A stretch of DNA of 21,081 nt, from contig CAICTM010001500.1 of assembly GCA_903772945.1 (NCBI GenBank), positions 7,012 through 28,092 on the forward strand. Reading direction: 5' to 3'. How positions within the stretch are numbered: position 1 is the stretch's first letter; every line of letters begins with the position of its first letter. Made by a program: the position numbers and the translations under genes. The notes below the pieces were generated by a model. That model had not been told where the DNA came from and did no database searches. It worked only from the letters and a program-made list of their open reading frames with translations. This stretch comes from Seminavis robusta (lineage: Eukaryota; Bacillariophyta; Bacillariophyceae; Naviculales; Naviculaceae). This document shows positions 9,070-18,430 of this stretch, piece by piece.

Positions 9070-9459
9070 ATGAAGCTTGGAATGTTCAAGAAAAGTAATA
9101 AGGAAGAAAGCAGCGCCTTTTTGGACCAAAGCAGTGACGGTTCTTTCCGCATCCCTCCAGAAATGCGACGCAATGTCAGCAAGGAATGCATGGACCGAAG
9201 CAGTGATGGTTCCTTCCTCATGCCTCCAGAGCTGCGACGAAACGTCAGCAAAGAAAGCATGGACCGAAGCAAGGACGACTCTCGCCGCCGTGTCAGTGCC
9301 CGAAAGCTGCAACGCAACCTTAGCAAGGAGAGCAAGCGGGCTTCTTCATCCAAGAAGGGGAGAGTGGGAAAGCGTGGCAACCAAATCATGGGCATCATGT
9401 CCGAAATGAATCCCGACCTTGTCGTGGACATGATGAAAGAAATGAAGAACAACCATTGA
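9070..9459 (+). CDS. Small basic Ser/Arg protein with three 23-aa repeats
   Basis: Codes for 129 residues. The start at 9070 (GCCATC before ATG) is chosen because it directly precedes the ordered part, although the frame is open back to 8977. After a lysine-rich start (MKLGMFKK) come three units: residues 19-41, 42-64 and a diverged one at 65-88. Each runs D-[QR]-S-S-D-G-S-F, then P-P-E-[ML]-R-R-N-V-S-K-E. The R-R-N-V-S core matches the basophilic kinase consensus R-R-x-S (PKA-like) and is repeated at Ser37 and Ser60, with related RRRVS and QRNLS at Ser76 and Ser85. A basic stretch (residues 89-105) and a Met-rich amphipathic C-terminus (IMGIMSEMNPDLVVDMMKEM) follow. There is no signal peptide or TM helix, so it is probably cytosolic or nuclear. 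The family is not recognised; the repeat conservation argues it is a real gene. Confidence 0.7.
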   Translation: MKLGMFKKSNKEESSAFLDQSSDGSFRIPPEMRRNVSKECMDRSSDGSFLMPPELRRNVSKESMDRSKDDSRRRVSARKLQRNLSKESKRASSSKKGRVGKRGNQIMGIMSEMNPDLVVDMMKEMKNNH

Positions 9460-9670
9460 AGTCATCGATTGCTTCTTTTTGCCGCACACGTCTGCTTGAT
9501 TAGGCGCGACATATGGGGTTCAACGGCAAGTCTCCCCTTGCCCATACTTCGTCAACCATACTTCGTCAACCATATACCGAAACGTTGAAACTTCGATGCT
9601 TCCTTCCTTCAGAAAAGTCATCCAACTTCCTACATACTAACTAATAGATACATGTTTATGTCAAAACTAT

Positions 9671-9886
9671 ATGATCCATTTTCTGGTAATAGTACTACTA
9701 GTAGCTAGTAGGGTGCACGGCCACCACAACATCAATTGGGGAGGGGCCGTTGGTGCTGGAAGCAAAGTTTCAACGACTCATCATTGCATTGGTAGATCCC
9801 CAGAAGAACCATACGGTCGGTCTACGGTCGCCGCTGTGTGCGAGCTGGACATTGCTTCGAAGTTGACAACAGGAGGCAAGCCATAG
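9671..9886 (+). CDS. Possible small secreted protein (weak)
   Basis: A 71-codon frame starts with a hydrophobic segment resembling a signal peptide (MIHFLVIVLLVASRVHG). The rest is glycine/serine-rich with only two cysteines and no motif. It lies in the space between two convergent genes. The start overlaps a TAGTACTACTAGTAGCTAGTAG run, which suggests chance. Listed only because of the signal-like start; it may well be non-coding. Confidence 0.2.
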   Translation: MIHFLVIVLLVASRVHGHHNINWGGAVGAGSKVSTTHHCIGRSPEEPYGRSTVAAVCELDIASKLTTGGKP

Positions 9887-10110
9887 TTTATTTAATCCAG
9901 CCACTCTTTCCGAAAATCGTACGATTGTCCTTTTCTGGCTACTAGTAATCTGAAAGCAATAGCGAGAAGCTGTCCAAGAGAAGAGTTGTGAAGCAAAATG
10001 GATATTTTATAGTTCTTTCTATCTTAGAGGTTGCACTCTCCACTCGAAAACGTCTGTACCAAAGCCGTAGAAAGACCAAGACTCGACCTTCCGAGAATCC
10101 TTGTATCTTA

Positions 10111-11314
10111 CTACGCCAACATGCAAGTGTTACTAACACACTGTTTGGGAGGTGGGCAATGGGAATCGTTGACACACTGAACACAAGTATTGGCAATGGT
10201 AGCACAATACTTGTTGGCACCACCACAATGAGAATGGTTGAGGCATCCCACACAAGTATGGCTATCCAAGTCACAAACATCTGTAGGGGAAGAACAATGC
10301 CCACTGTTGTTGCAGGCCACACATGTATGGCTGTCCAAGTCACAGTAACCTGTAAGATCAGAGCAATGATCATTGTTGTTGCAGGCCACACAAGTATGGC
10401 TGTCCAAGTCACAAACATCTGTAGGGGAAGAGCAATGATCATTGTTGTTGCAGGCCACGCAAGTATGGCTGTCCAAGTCACAAACATCTGTAGGGGAAGA
10501 GCAATGCCATTGTTGTTGCAGGCCACACATGTATGGCTGTCCAAGTCACAAACATCTGTAGGGGAAGAGCAATGCCCATTGTTGTTACAGGCCACACAAG
10601 TATGGCTGTCCAAGTCACAAACATCTGTAGGGAAGAGCAATGATCATTGTTGTTGCAGGCCACGCAAGTATGGCTGTCCAAGTCACAGTAACCTGTAAGA
10701 TCAGAGCAATGATCATTGTTGTTGCAGGCCACACAAGTATGGCTGTCCAAGTCACAAACATCTGTAGGGAAGAGCAATGCCATTGTTGTTGCAGGCACGC
10801 AAGTATGGCTGTCCAAGTCACAAACATCTGTAGGGGAAGAGCAATGCCCATTGTTGTTGCAGGCCACGCAAGTATGGCTGTCCAAGTCACAAACATCTGT
10901 AGGGGAAGAGCAATGCCCATTGTTGTTGCAGGCCACGCAAGTATGGCTGTCCAAGTCACAGTAACCTGTAGGATCAGAGCAATGATCATTGTTGTTGCAG
11001 GCCACGCAAGTATGGCTATCCAAGTCACAAACATCTATAGGGGCAGAACAATGCACATTGTTGTTGCAGGCTACACATGTATGGCTGTCCAAATCACAGT
11101 AGTCTGTAGGGTCAGAGCAATGCTCATTGTTCACACATTCAACGCAAAGGCCACTGTTGATGTCGCAGTAGTTGTCGCTACCTGTGCAGCTAGCATGATT
11201 CGTACATCCAGAGCTGAGGCGACGCAAGGCTGGAGTGATTGGCTGGGCTTCAGCATCGCAAGGAAACACAGCAAGAAATGCTGTCAAGAGCAAGAGTATC
11301 ATTGTGGCCGTCAT
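10111..11314 (-). CDS. Secreted cysteine-repeat protein, frame broken by indels
   Basis: The ATG at 11314 begins a signal peptide (MTATMILLLLTAFLAVFP, cleavage probably near AEA-QP). A chain of 23-residue units with four cysteines follows, pattern C-x5-C-x6-C-x6-C-x2, typically with SSPTDVCDLDSHTC. The layout recalls Dickkopf-N-like and similar extracellular Cys-rich repeats, so an extracellular or wall-associated role is likely; the ligand is unknown. The first frame runs 278 residues to a stop at 10478. The same repeat protein continues in another frame from about 10530 to its own stop at 10111, ending NTCMLA. The break is due to one missing G near 10630 and one missing C near 10508. A further unit (10737-10802) lacks three single bases and so stays in frame overall, giving a 14-residue garbled patch. 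If the indels are sequencing errors the protein is about 400 residues; otherwise it is truncated or a young pseudogene. Confidence 0.75.
10256..11147. repeat. Thirteen 69-bp tandem units
   Basis: Units start at 10256, 10325, 10394, 10463, 10531, 10600, 10668, 10737, 10803, 10872, 10941, 11010 and 11079, each opening GTATGGCT on the plus strand. Ten are exactly 69 bp; those at 10463 and 10600 are 68 bp and the one at 10737 is 66 bp. Two subtypes alternate irregularly: one with ACAAACATCTGTAGGGGAAG and one with ACAGTAACCTGTA[AG]GATCAG. More diverged units flank the array (10127-10255 and after 11148). Confidence 0.95.
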
Positions 11315-12158
11315 GTTCTTTGTCGCAAGTAGGCAGATTGTTTGCTGTTAGTGATACCATTGGCGTTGCAACATCACTCTACGACCAATATTCCACACTT
11401 ACTTTTTCGGATCGGTCATCAAGGTCTGAATTTGTGTTGCTGGGATATGTTTCGGAGGTTGAGTTTAATCTATGAGACAGCTTCGCTCCTTCGTTTCACT
11501 TTTGGGTCAACACGACGGGGTGGAACCCATGATTTCGGTTGCGTCCGCCGAAAACTGCTCGCGCTGTGCGCTCTCGGATCCTTCTCTGGAATCACCGCTG
11601 TCTGCTGCGTGGACGTGAACGGTTGAATTCACATTCACTTCCTCTTCAGCCGCTCCACGCTAAGGTGCTGTCCTCGAAGAAACATTGATCGATATGACCA
11701 ACCGTACGTTGAAGGAATTTGACAGCCTCGGGACTCCCGGTTTTTGTGACAGAAACTGGGCAGTGTGCGTGTCTTCGTTTTCGGGGAGATATTTACCGTA
11801 CCTTTACAGCACTTGCCAGAAGCTACGGTACCGGATCAGGAAACGTGGAAGCCTGTCATGGAAGTTCAGGCACGGTATTGCTGACCAAAATGTAAATTGT
11901 TGGTGGCCTTCATACGGCTTTTGGACTCTGCATGCGAGGATGGTACATTCCGTTCTTCTCCCAGCCAGTCAACAAGGAATCCTCTTCCGGCAACGCTCTC
12001 AGAACATAGAAAACGAGCAACTGCGCATCGAGCCACACTTCTGCTCCGATTCATCATTCTGCATTACCGGTACCTGGTACCTGGTACCTGGTACCTGGTA
12101 GCGATACCGGCACAACATGTGCAAGCATATCGTCACGACGCACCCCCCAATGACCAGC
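11315..12158. other. Intergenic region, no supported gene
   Basis: Upstream region of the minus-strand cysteine-repeat gene, which must hold its promoter. Plus-strand frames at 11342, 11685 and 11897 lack any protein signature. A GGTACCT microsatellite sits near the right end. Confidence 0.45.
12069..12100. repeat. (GGTACCT)4 microsatellite
   Basis: Four perfect 7-bp GGTACCT units plus a partial fifth. The unit contains the GGTACC palindrome that recurs in many intergenic places of this window. Confidence 0.95.
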
Positions 12159-12531
12159 ACCGTCCGACGGTTTTCACTCAGGATTTGAAATTCCCACGAC
12201 TGATGACGGTATAAAACATGCCCTTAAACATGCTTTTAAATCTTCAACATGCCCTTAAACATTCCCTTAAATAAACATGCCCTTAAAATATGCCCCTAAT
12301 GCCTCAAAACATGCCCTTAAGCCTTCATTGAAACACCATAGAACATGCCCTTATCTCGAATGAACATGCCCTTAAATAAACATGCCCTTAAAACATGCCC
12401 TTAAATCGGCATCATGCCCTTAAACATGCCCTTAAAATAAAAATGCCCTTAACATGCCCTTAATAAAAAAACGATAACCAGATAACCAGTCGTGGCAGGT
12501 TTTAAAGCCTGAGCGAAAACCGTCGGACGGT
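12159..12531. mobile_element. MITE-like element with 31-bp terminal inverted repeats
   Basis: The left end (12159-12189, starting ACCGTCCGACGGTTTTC) is matched by the reverse complement of 12501-12531 with three mismatches. The first 17 bp are identical, and the outer ACCGTCCGACGGT is itself partly palindromic. There is no coding sequence inside; the interior is almost wholly an array of AACATGCCCTTAAA words. A CCAG word near both ends might be a target duplication but is not cleanly positioned. Size (373 bp) and lack of genes fit a non-autonomous DNA element. The superfamily cannot be named. Confidence 0.75.
12215..12463. repeat. Interspersed array of AACATGCCCTTAAA
   Basis: About fifteen copies in the same orientation, twelve with the exact core ATGCCCTTA and three variants (ATGCTTTTA, ATTCCCTTA, ATGCCCCTA). 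Spacing is irregular, from directly adjacent to about 20 bp apart, so this is not a simple satellite. Confidence 0.9.
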
Positions 12532-12637
12532 CCAGAGCCTTATTGAATGATATCATGTATCCAAATCAAACTAAAGAATTAAAATTATGTAATAAGCCAT
12601 AGAATCGGCAGTAATCGTCCCCCCTACAATGGACCCA

Positions 12638-15600
12638 TCACACTTCAACCTCATTGGTAACATTTAACTTTCGTCCAGAGCTGGTTTTGACCGTCAAAGA
12701 GAGTCTGCGCTCTCTTTGGTGGCCTCCTTTCTTCGCAAGGATGTCATCGTCACCAGACAAGTCCTGTCCATAGTCGTGCAGAATCTCATCGCTTTCTTGA
12801 TTGATTATCGGCAGCGGAGCGCTGCTGCCATCACCACTTATCCTCTTGCTATTGAAATCCAGGCTGCTCCTTCGGTTGGAAGTATCAAACGTGTAGCTGG
12901 ATCCATCCATGTTCCTTTCCGTGAGGTCGTTCCTGTCCGTGTGGTCGCCATCCTGGGGTGTTAGTGCGCCGTTGATAAAGGGACCGTCTTCTACATTAAA
13001 GCGCTCACTTGCTACACTGGATCGTGCTCCATTACCAATGTCCACAAAATATGTGGTCATTTCTCCTTTTCCCTTCGCAACGACCTTTTCCGGCCGAACC
13101 TTGAGCCATCGGTCGGGGAGAAGTTTTGCCGTGGCTTCTGAACAATGAATGCGGCCTTTCACTCCATTACTCTCCATGCGGCTGGCAGTGTTCACTAGAA
13201 AACCAAAAGAGAGATTGGAATATTATGAGATTCAGCCGACGCAAGGAACAAGTATCTTGCACCGAGCAAAGAGTGGCAAACTCTATCTCCTCCTGGCAGC
13301 AGGCCGTACCTGTGTCACCTGTTGCACAGCAGGAAGAAGGGATGGAAGCTGTTAGCAAGACTGACAAGGCTGATTGTTTCCAACAGAAGGCTCGTGAACC
13401 TTACCAAACAGTTGGAACCGCCCCTTATCTCCACGGAGGACGCCAGCTGTGACAGGGCCACTGAAAGACAACGACGGGACGACCGTGAGCAAAAAAGGAG
13501 CATGTGGGCTAAAGATGTCCTCCAGATCTCGCGTACCTATGCAATCCTACTCTCATTGCCAGATCCCGCGTATCTGGACCGAGCTGCATTTGTAGGTCTT
13601 CCAGCGCACGAACCATGCGATTCATACAATCTCGCGCAAACTTTACCATGCGAACGGCATGATCAGGCTATTGCAGGAGAAGATGGCACACTTGAATTTA
13701 GCCACGAGGAGAATCGAATCCGAAAGGAAATAATGACTGCATCCTTTTGTACCTACCTGAGGGTTGGGGAGGCCTGTAGCACGATTCGAGACCAGAATGA
13801 GGGCGATCTTGTTCCATCACGAATTACAAGGCATCCTGTATCTGTTCCGTTGGACTTACCAGTGACAGCCATATAACAATCTCTGTCAATGACAAGAGAA
13901 CAAGAAGACACATCCAAGGTGAGGGGGAACACCGCTGTTTGTTATTCCTCCGCCTGCAAAGGTTGTCCTTGTCCTTTTGAAACTCACCCGATTGTTTCCA
14001 CTGGAGGAGAAGTAACCAAGATGGCAAATATGCAAGATGAGAAAACAGCCGGATGATTTTTGCCACTTGCTGGGCCGTGCCAAGCTTGTTCATTTATTGA
14101 TTTCAAGCACTATAAGTTGCTCACCTTTGAATACTTCCCGTCGTAGCGCCACCTTGTCGAAGGCTCCATAGAGAGTCTCCAGAAGGATAAAGACATGTTC
14201 GGGTTCGCGGGACGACGACCACTGGGTGAATCCAGCAAGATCTTGGCGTGAAACATCAATGGAAGAAAACAAGTGAGCATCCTGTCTTTTGGGTTGATTC
14301 CTTTGGCAACAACAACAACAACAACACTAATCGGTCCAGCCATTCAGGAACAGCTTCTTACCAGCAAACAGAACTGTGGTGTCTGGGAATTTGTCGGCAA
14401 TGGGTTTGCTCTTTTTGTTACGAGGAGGCATCACGAGCTGCTCCGCCGTTGGCGCCCCACGACCCCTACTGCTCGTGACGGACGACATGAGCGCTGCGAC
14501 GGTGGGTTGTCCACCGTTGAGTGACATATCGGCACTGGCGGCTCTCCACGTATTAATTTCCTTGCTCAATTCTTCGGACTTGGTATCTTCGGCAAAGAGA
14601 CGTTCATGGACCGCCGCAGGAAAGAGCGATGTGACGACGGCGGTGGATTTGACGGCCTTGTCCATGACCTTGCGCTGACGACGTTCGACGAGCCAATCGT
14701 AGAGGAGAAATACGGCCGATGTGAAAAAGAAGACGCAGGCGACGACCGTGGCGTAGAGGATGGGTTCGTCGGTAATATAAGCATCTTCCAGGGCCTGGGA
14801 AGGATAGACTTGGATTCTGTAAGAAGTGTAGGAAGTATCGAGTGGAACAATCGTGTAGGAGGAAGATTCGGGAGTCGCTCGTTCCCTCATGTAATCGGCA
14901 ATATCGCGGGTGACACCCATGTGCGAGTACTTGGGATCGTGGAGATCTCCGACGCCGAGCAGTGTGGCATTTCGTCCATCAATGCGGTAGGTAATGGCAT
15001 CGCCCAACGTATTGCTGAGGACACAGACCACTCCATTGACAGAAGCGGGAAGAATATTGGCAAAGAGGAGACGCCAAAAGATGGTGGTCGTCAGCATCCC
15101 GGCGACTTTTTTGGTTTGCGGATGGAACGTGTCAAAGACGGGATAGGTGACTTGAGTGAGTGGATCCAACTTCGCCGTGTAATCCTCTCCGGTATGCCGG
15201 TACTGATTGAGTGTCATGAATATTTGAATGAGCCGCTCCGTATTGGACCCGGTGTGATTGGTCTGCAGGTAACTGAGCCCGGCTCGACCGGTGTAGATTG
15301 TTTGTCGCATGACGGGAGCGAGGTCCGTGTAGGCGAGAAAGTTGTAATTGTACAGGCCCGGCATGGGAATGACGGGTGAAAATTGCCACGTGGGGAGGAA
15401 GGGGCCAGATCCTTCGGGCTCGTCGTACGAGCCATTGCCGTAGTGCTGAAAGTAGGTACCGTAGGAGAGGGAAATGAGAGAGAGAGAAGGTAAGACAAAG
15501 CACAGCTAGCCAGCGTTTTACGGTCAACCGCAACTTCAAAACAAGGCATACTCACCGTAAGTCCCCAGATTCGTTCATGCAGGGTTTCGTGAATCGGAGG

Positions 15601-16473
15601 AGGCGCCACATGCAGGTCACGACGAGATCCGTCGTCTCCGTGCGTGTGCTTGGAGCCATCTCCGTGATCGTGCTTCTGCTGTTGTTGTTGCTGCTCCATT
15701 CTCTGTTCTTCTTTGGCCGTGGCGTCTTCTGCCTTGGTTTCGGCGGATCGTGTTTCGGGTCGACTAATGTTGAACATGGCATCTTGGTACTGTCTCAATC
15801 CCTCTTCCTGCATGTACGACTTTAGAAAGTGTTGTTGACGAGGCCAGCAGTAGGCTTCATAGCCCGCTCGCGTCTCATCCGTGACGAGCGGCAACCAAAA
15901 CGAATAGATACTGTCAGTTTGAGTGCGAATGGAGGCTCCCTTGATTTCATAATCGGGTACGGTGACATTCGGAAACGTTTCTCCACTCGCCAGCGCGTAA
16001 CTGGTAATGCCCGTGGCCATGGTATCCATGGCACCCATTTTGTGCTCTACCGCTTCCACAAACGACCGCAACGTCATGGCCGCCACGGACGCAAACTCGG
16101 CCAGGAATTGTTCTTCTTCAACGCGTCTCGAGTAGAAAAAGGTAATCACCGACACGGACGCGGCTGTTGCCAAGAGGACCAACAAGACGACCCAGCGCAG
16201 ACACGAGACGGCGCGGGTTTCTTCTCGGGCCAAGCTTTCGCGGGTCTCTCGTGCGGCCGCATCCTGCAAGTTTTCGTGTGTCCCAGTCTCGTCCAACTCG
16301 TCGTCTTCGCCGTGGTCCGACATACTGTCGTTCTCCAAATCGGCCTGGTTGCTGTTGTCGTTGTAAAGTTCTTTCATCTTGTGCTCTTGGAGGCGTGGTG
16401 TGCTGTCGTCGTCCTCGGTGCTGTTGCTAGTGTTGGCGTAGAGCTTGGCCTGACTGTTGCTTTTAGGGAACAT
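12638..16473 (-). CDS. Receptor-type class III guanylate/adenylate cyclase, ten exons
   Basis: Membrane receptor cyclase that would make cGMP (or cAMP) from the nucleotide triphosphate in response to an outside signal. My exon model is 16473-15556, 15445-14362, 14241-14125, 14000-13988, 13882-13860, 13773-13757, 13667-13537, 13460-13405, 13318-13310 and 13194-12638. All nine introns are GT-AG (76-124 bp) and the spliced length is 2925 nt, 974 residues plus stop. Domains: acidic Ser/Asp/Glu-rich cytosolic start with charged helix (1-90); TM1 (91-115); large outer region with a Gln run at 261-266 (116-534); TM2 (about 535-556); basic linker; cyclase domain (about 656-800); Ser/Asp-rich tail to 974. 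Metal aspartates are D668 (VLFADLAGFT) and D712 (VETIGDCYMA). The transition-state pair is N791 and R795 (NTASRM). Purine-site residues are E708, typical of guanylate cyclases, and Q784 where guanylate cyclases usually have Cys and adenylate cyclases Asp. No phosphodiesterase domain follows. It resembles the expanded receptor guanylate cyclases of diatoms. Intron 1 (15555-15446) is the least certain; its acceptor was chosen because it keeps phase and gives a length like the others. Confidence 0.92.
13310..14000 (-). other. Microexon cluster within the cyclase catalytic domain
   Basis: Four exons are tiny: 14000-13988 (13 nt, TGGAAACAATCGG), 13882-13860 (23 nt), 13773-13757 (17 nt, GCCTCCCCAACCCTCAG) and 13318-13310 (9 nt, GTGACACAG). 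Each has AG before and GT after. Together they restore the unbroken family motif FK-VETIGDCYMAVTG-LPNPQ and, for the 9-nt exon, LFGDTVNTASRM. Without them the purine-binding Glu, the second metal Asp and part of the GDTVN turn would be missing. Confidence 0.88.
14270..14361 (-). other. Intron 2 with a short TTG repeat
   Basis: The 120-bp intron at 14361-14242 starts GTAAGAAG and ends CGCCAAG. It contains a (TTG)5-6 run (plus-strand CAACAACAACAACAACA near 14308-14325). The open frame reads on into the intron for 17 codons, so a naive ORF call would end the protein wrongly with GKKLFLNGWTD. Confidence 0.8.
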
Positions 16474-17449
16474 TGCTCAATTGAAACGAAACGAAGCTGC
16501 AAAGGTAAATGTGGAAGGAATGGAATGGAATGGCTCCAACAACTGGAGATACTAGCTAGCTAGCTGTAGAATATTATGATGAGCGTGAGAGAGAGAAGCG
16601 GAAGTATCTATTAGTGTTGCGGGGCCGATTGTCCGAATGCGAGAGGCAAAGAAGTGACGGCAGCTTTGGATGCAACAGGAGGCAGGAGAAAGGAAGGGTG
16701 GGACCTCCACTAATTCCCTGCTCTAGTAAATTCAGTGGCTTTGTGCCTAAAAGACCAAGGATTGTCGGTTCATCGGCTGCAAGTTACTTTTAAACTTACA
16801 AACGGCGAAGTACAGTACAGCCTGAGTACTGTAACTCTTACAGTGAGAAGTTGAGAAGAGGATCGTGCGTAAAGTGCCCTTTAGGAGTTAGGAGCACGAG
16901 AATCTTGTGGAACGATGCCAAGTGTACTACTTTTTGCCTTTTGCTTGTAAGATTCATGGTTCACACTGGTAAGTAGCAACAGTTGGTGGCATTTCCAGTA
17001 ATAAGTCCTAACTTCTGCGGTTAATTATTAGTCAAGGAGAATCACTTGAACACTTCTTCTGGACTTCTTCTGGTACCGCAAGGAGGTAAGTGAAATCTTG
17101 CATACAGGGGGCCGTTTTTCACGTGAAATGGACATGGATTGAAGCTAGATTTCACAAGGAATGGTTGTTTCTGCTGTGCATACAGCAAATTTGGCAGGTA
17201 AAGGAGAATACTAGTGGCTTCATTTTTCTTTCTTTTCTGGACTTGAGCCCATCTATCTCCAGTTATGGGCTACCAAGGTGCAAGCTCCCAACCATGAGTT
17301 TGTCCTTCCAGCCCAGGTTCGAAATCTCATTTGAAAGCAAGGTGCAGAGCGTTGCCTCCAATTTGAAGCAATCAAACAAACAAAAAACACGCAACTCCCA
17401 GAAAGTGCTCTCCAATCCATTGAGAGTACTTGATTCCATCAAATAATAA

Positions 17450-17596
17450 ACCAGAATTCCTGAACATACTGACCCTCAGTTTGGGTTCAGTTTGACGACA
17501 TGGAAGAGGCTTCATGTCGTAGTTGGCCATTCCTTCGAGGACGTCCTTTCCCAGAATTTGACCACCACCAAATAATGAGCCAATGAAGAGGTGCAC
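17450..17596 (-). pseudogene. Exon-like coding fragment, family unknown
   Basis: On the minus strand this reads MHLFIGSLFGGGQILGKD..., then EGMANYDMKPLPCRQTEP, and then meets a possible donor (AGG followed by GTCAGT near 17484). Codon use (GAC GTC CTC GAA GGA ATG GCC AAC TAC GAC ATG) looks coding, unlike its surroundings. I found no continuing exon on either side, so it may be a stray fragment of a gene or transposon. Function unknown. Confidence 0.25.
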
Positions 17597-18430
17597 ATCT
17601 TAGCACAGAAGTTACCTTTGATGAATATTAATTGGAGCTATTATGGGTTACCGTAGTGATTCCTTGGAGAGAATGTAACATCCTTAAACAAAATACCGGC
17701 AGGCCCACGTTTCAGTTTCATAGTCACTTTCACTAAACCTTGGTTCCCAATGGTAGGAGAAGAGCCTATACCAATAAATAAATCGGGGCAACCGGACATT
17801 GATTTACTAAATGTCAAGAAAGACCATGACTGTTGTCGCGTTAAAGGACGTTGCCCCTTCTACAATGTCCGGTATCTCGTTTCCATTTTGTGACATTATA
17901 ACCCTCGTTCCCTCGTTTTCATTTAGAAAACTAATGTTTCCTCAAAGTTTCCTTTTTCTGAAAATCCAAAAGTACCTAGTATCAATCTTTCCAAATTTGA
18001 TGATCCCTTTTTTAAAAATCTTCCAAATCATCTGTGTCCCTTACTCTACGAGAGTAAAGTAATCCTTGGATTCCAGTAAATCTTCCGCTCTAAAAAGCCC
18101 ATTTTCAACTTTAAAAGCTTCAAAATTAGCTCAATTATTGTAAATTCGAAAATTCAATTCACCGCATCCTTGGCTGGCTCGAAGTCCAAACCATAGCGAA
18201 AGTGACCGGAGAAAGTACCACTGTGTTGTTGCTCCTACATGTACAAGAAGTAGGACTGTAAAGACTGCCCCAATGGCCCAATGGAGCTGCTTTCCGCCGC
18301 GATGATGATTGTATGCTGCAACGATGCTTGTCCACGATATCGCTTTATCTACTGACACTGTTCGCCGGTACCGTGGTACATTCATAGTTACAGAAAGCTC
18401 TGGTTTGGGCTGGGCGTCTGTGCAGGCTGG

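Noticed and set aside
10256..11147. CRISPR-like array
   Set aside because: Units are contiguous 69-bp coding repeats without unique spacers, in eukaryotic DNA.
9988..11332. Long plus-strand and alternative minus-strand frames across the 69-bp array
   Set aside because: The repeat lacks stops in several frames, so any frame stays open; only the Cys-rich reading has a signal peptide and a sensible domain pattern.
12215..12463. CRISPR or telomere-like repeat
   Set aside because: The 14-bp words have irregular, short, AT-rich gaps, lie within inverted ends, and do not match any telomere unit.
13322..13876. Plus-strand frame of 184 codons in the cyclase intron-rich region
   Set aside because: It lies over five small minus-strand exons and their introns and has no domain of its own.
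14327..14361. Cyclase protein ending in GKKLFLNGWTD
   Set aside because: This is read-through into intron 2; splicing at GTAAGAAG restores VLFADLAGFT.
14606..15379. Long plus-strand frame of 257 codons
   Set aside because: It is antisense to exon 2 of the cyclase, which has TM2, the linker and the start of the catalytic domain in the other strand; the plus frame has no motif.
15829..16563. Plus-strand frame of 244 codons
   Set aside because: Antisense shadow of cyclase exon 1; composition reflects complement codons only.
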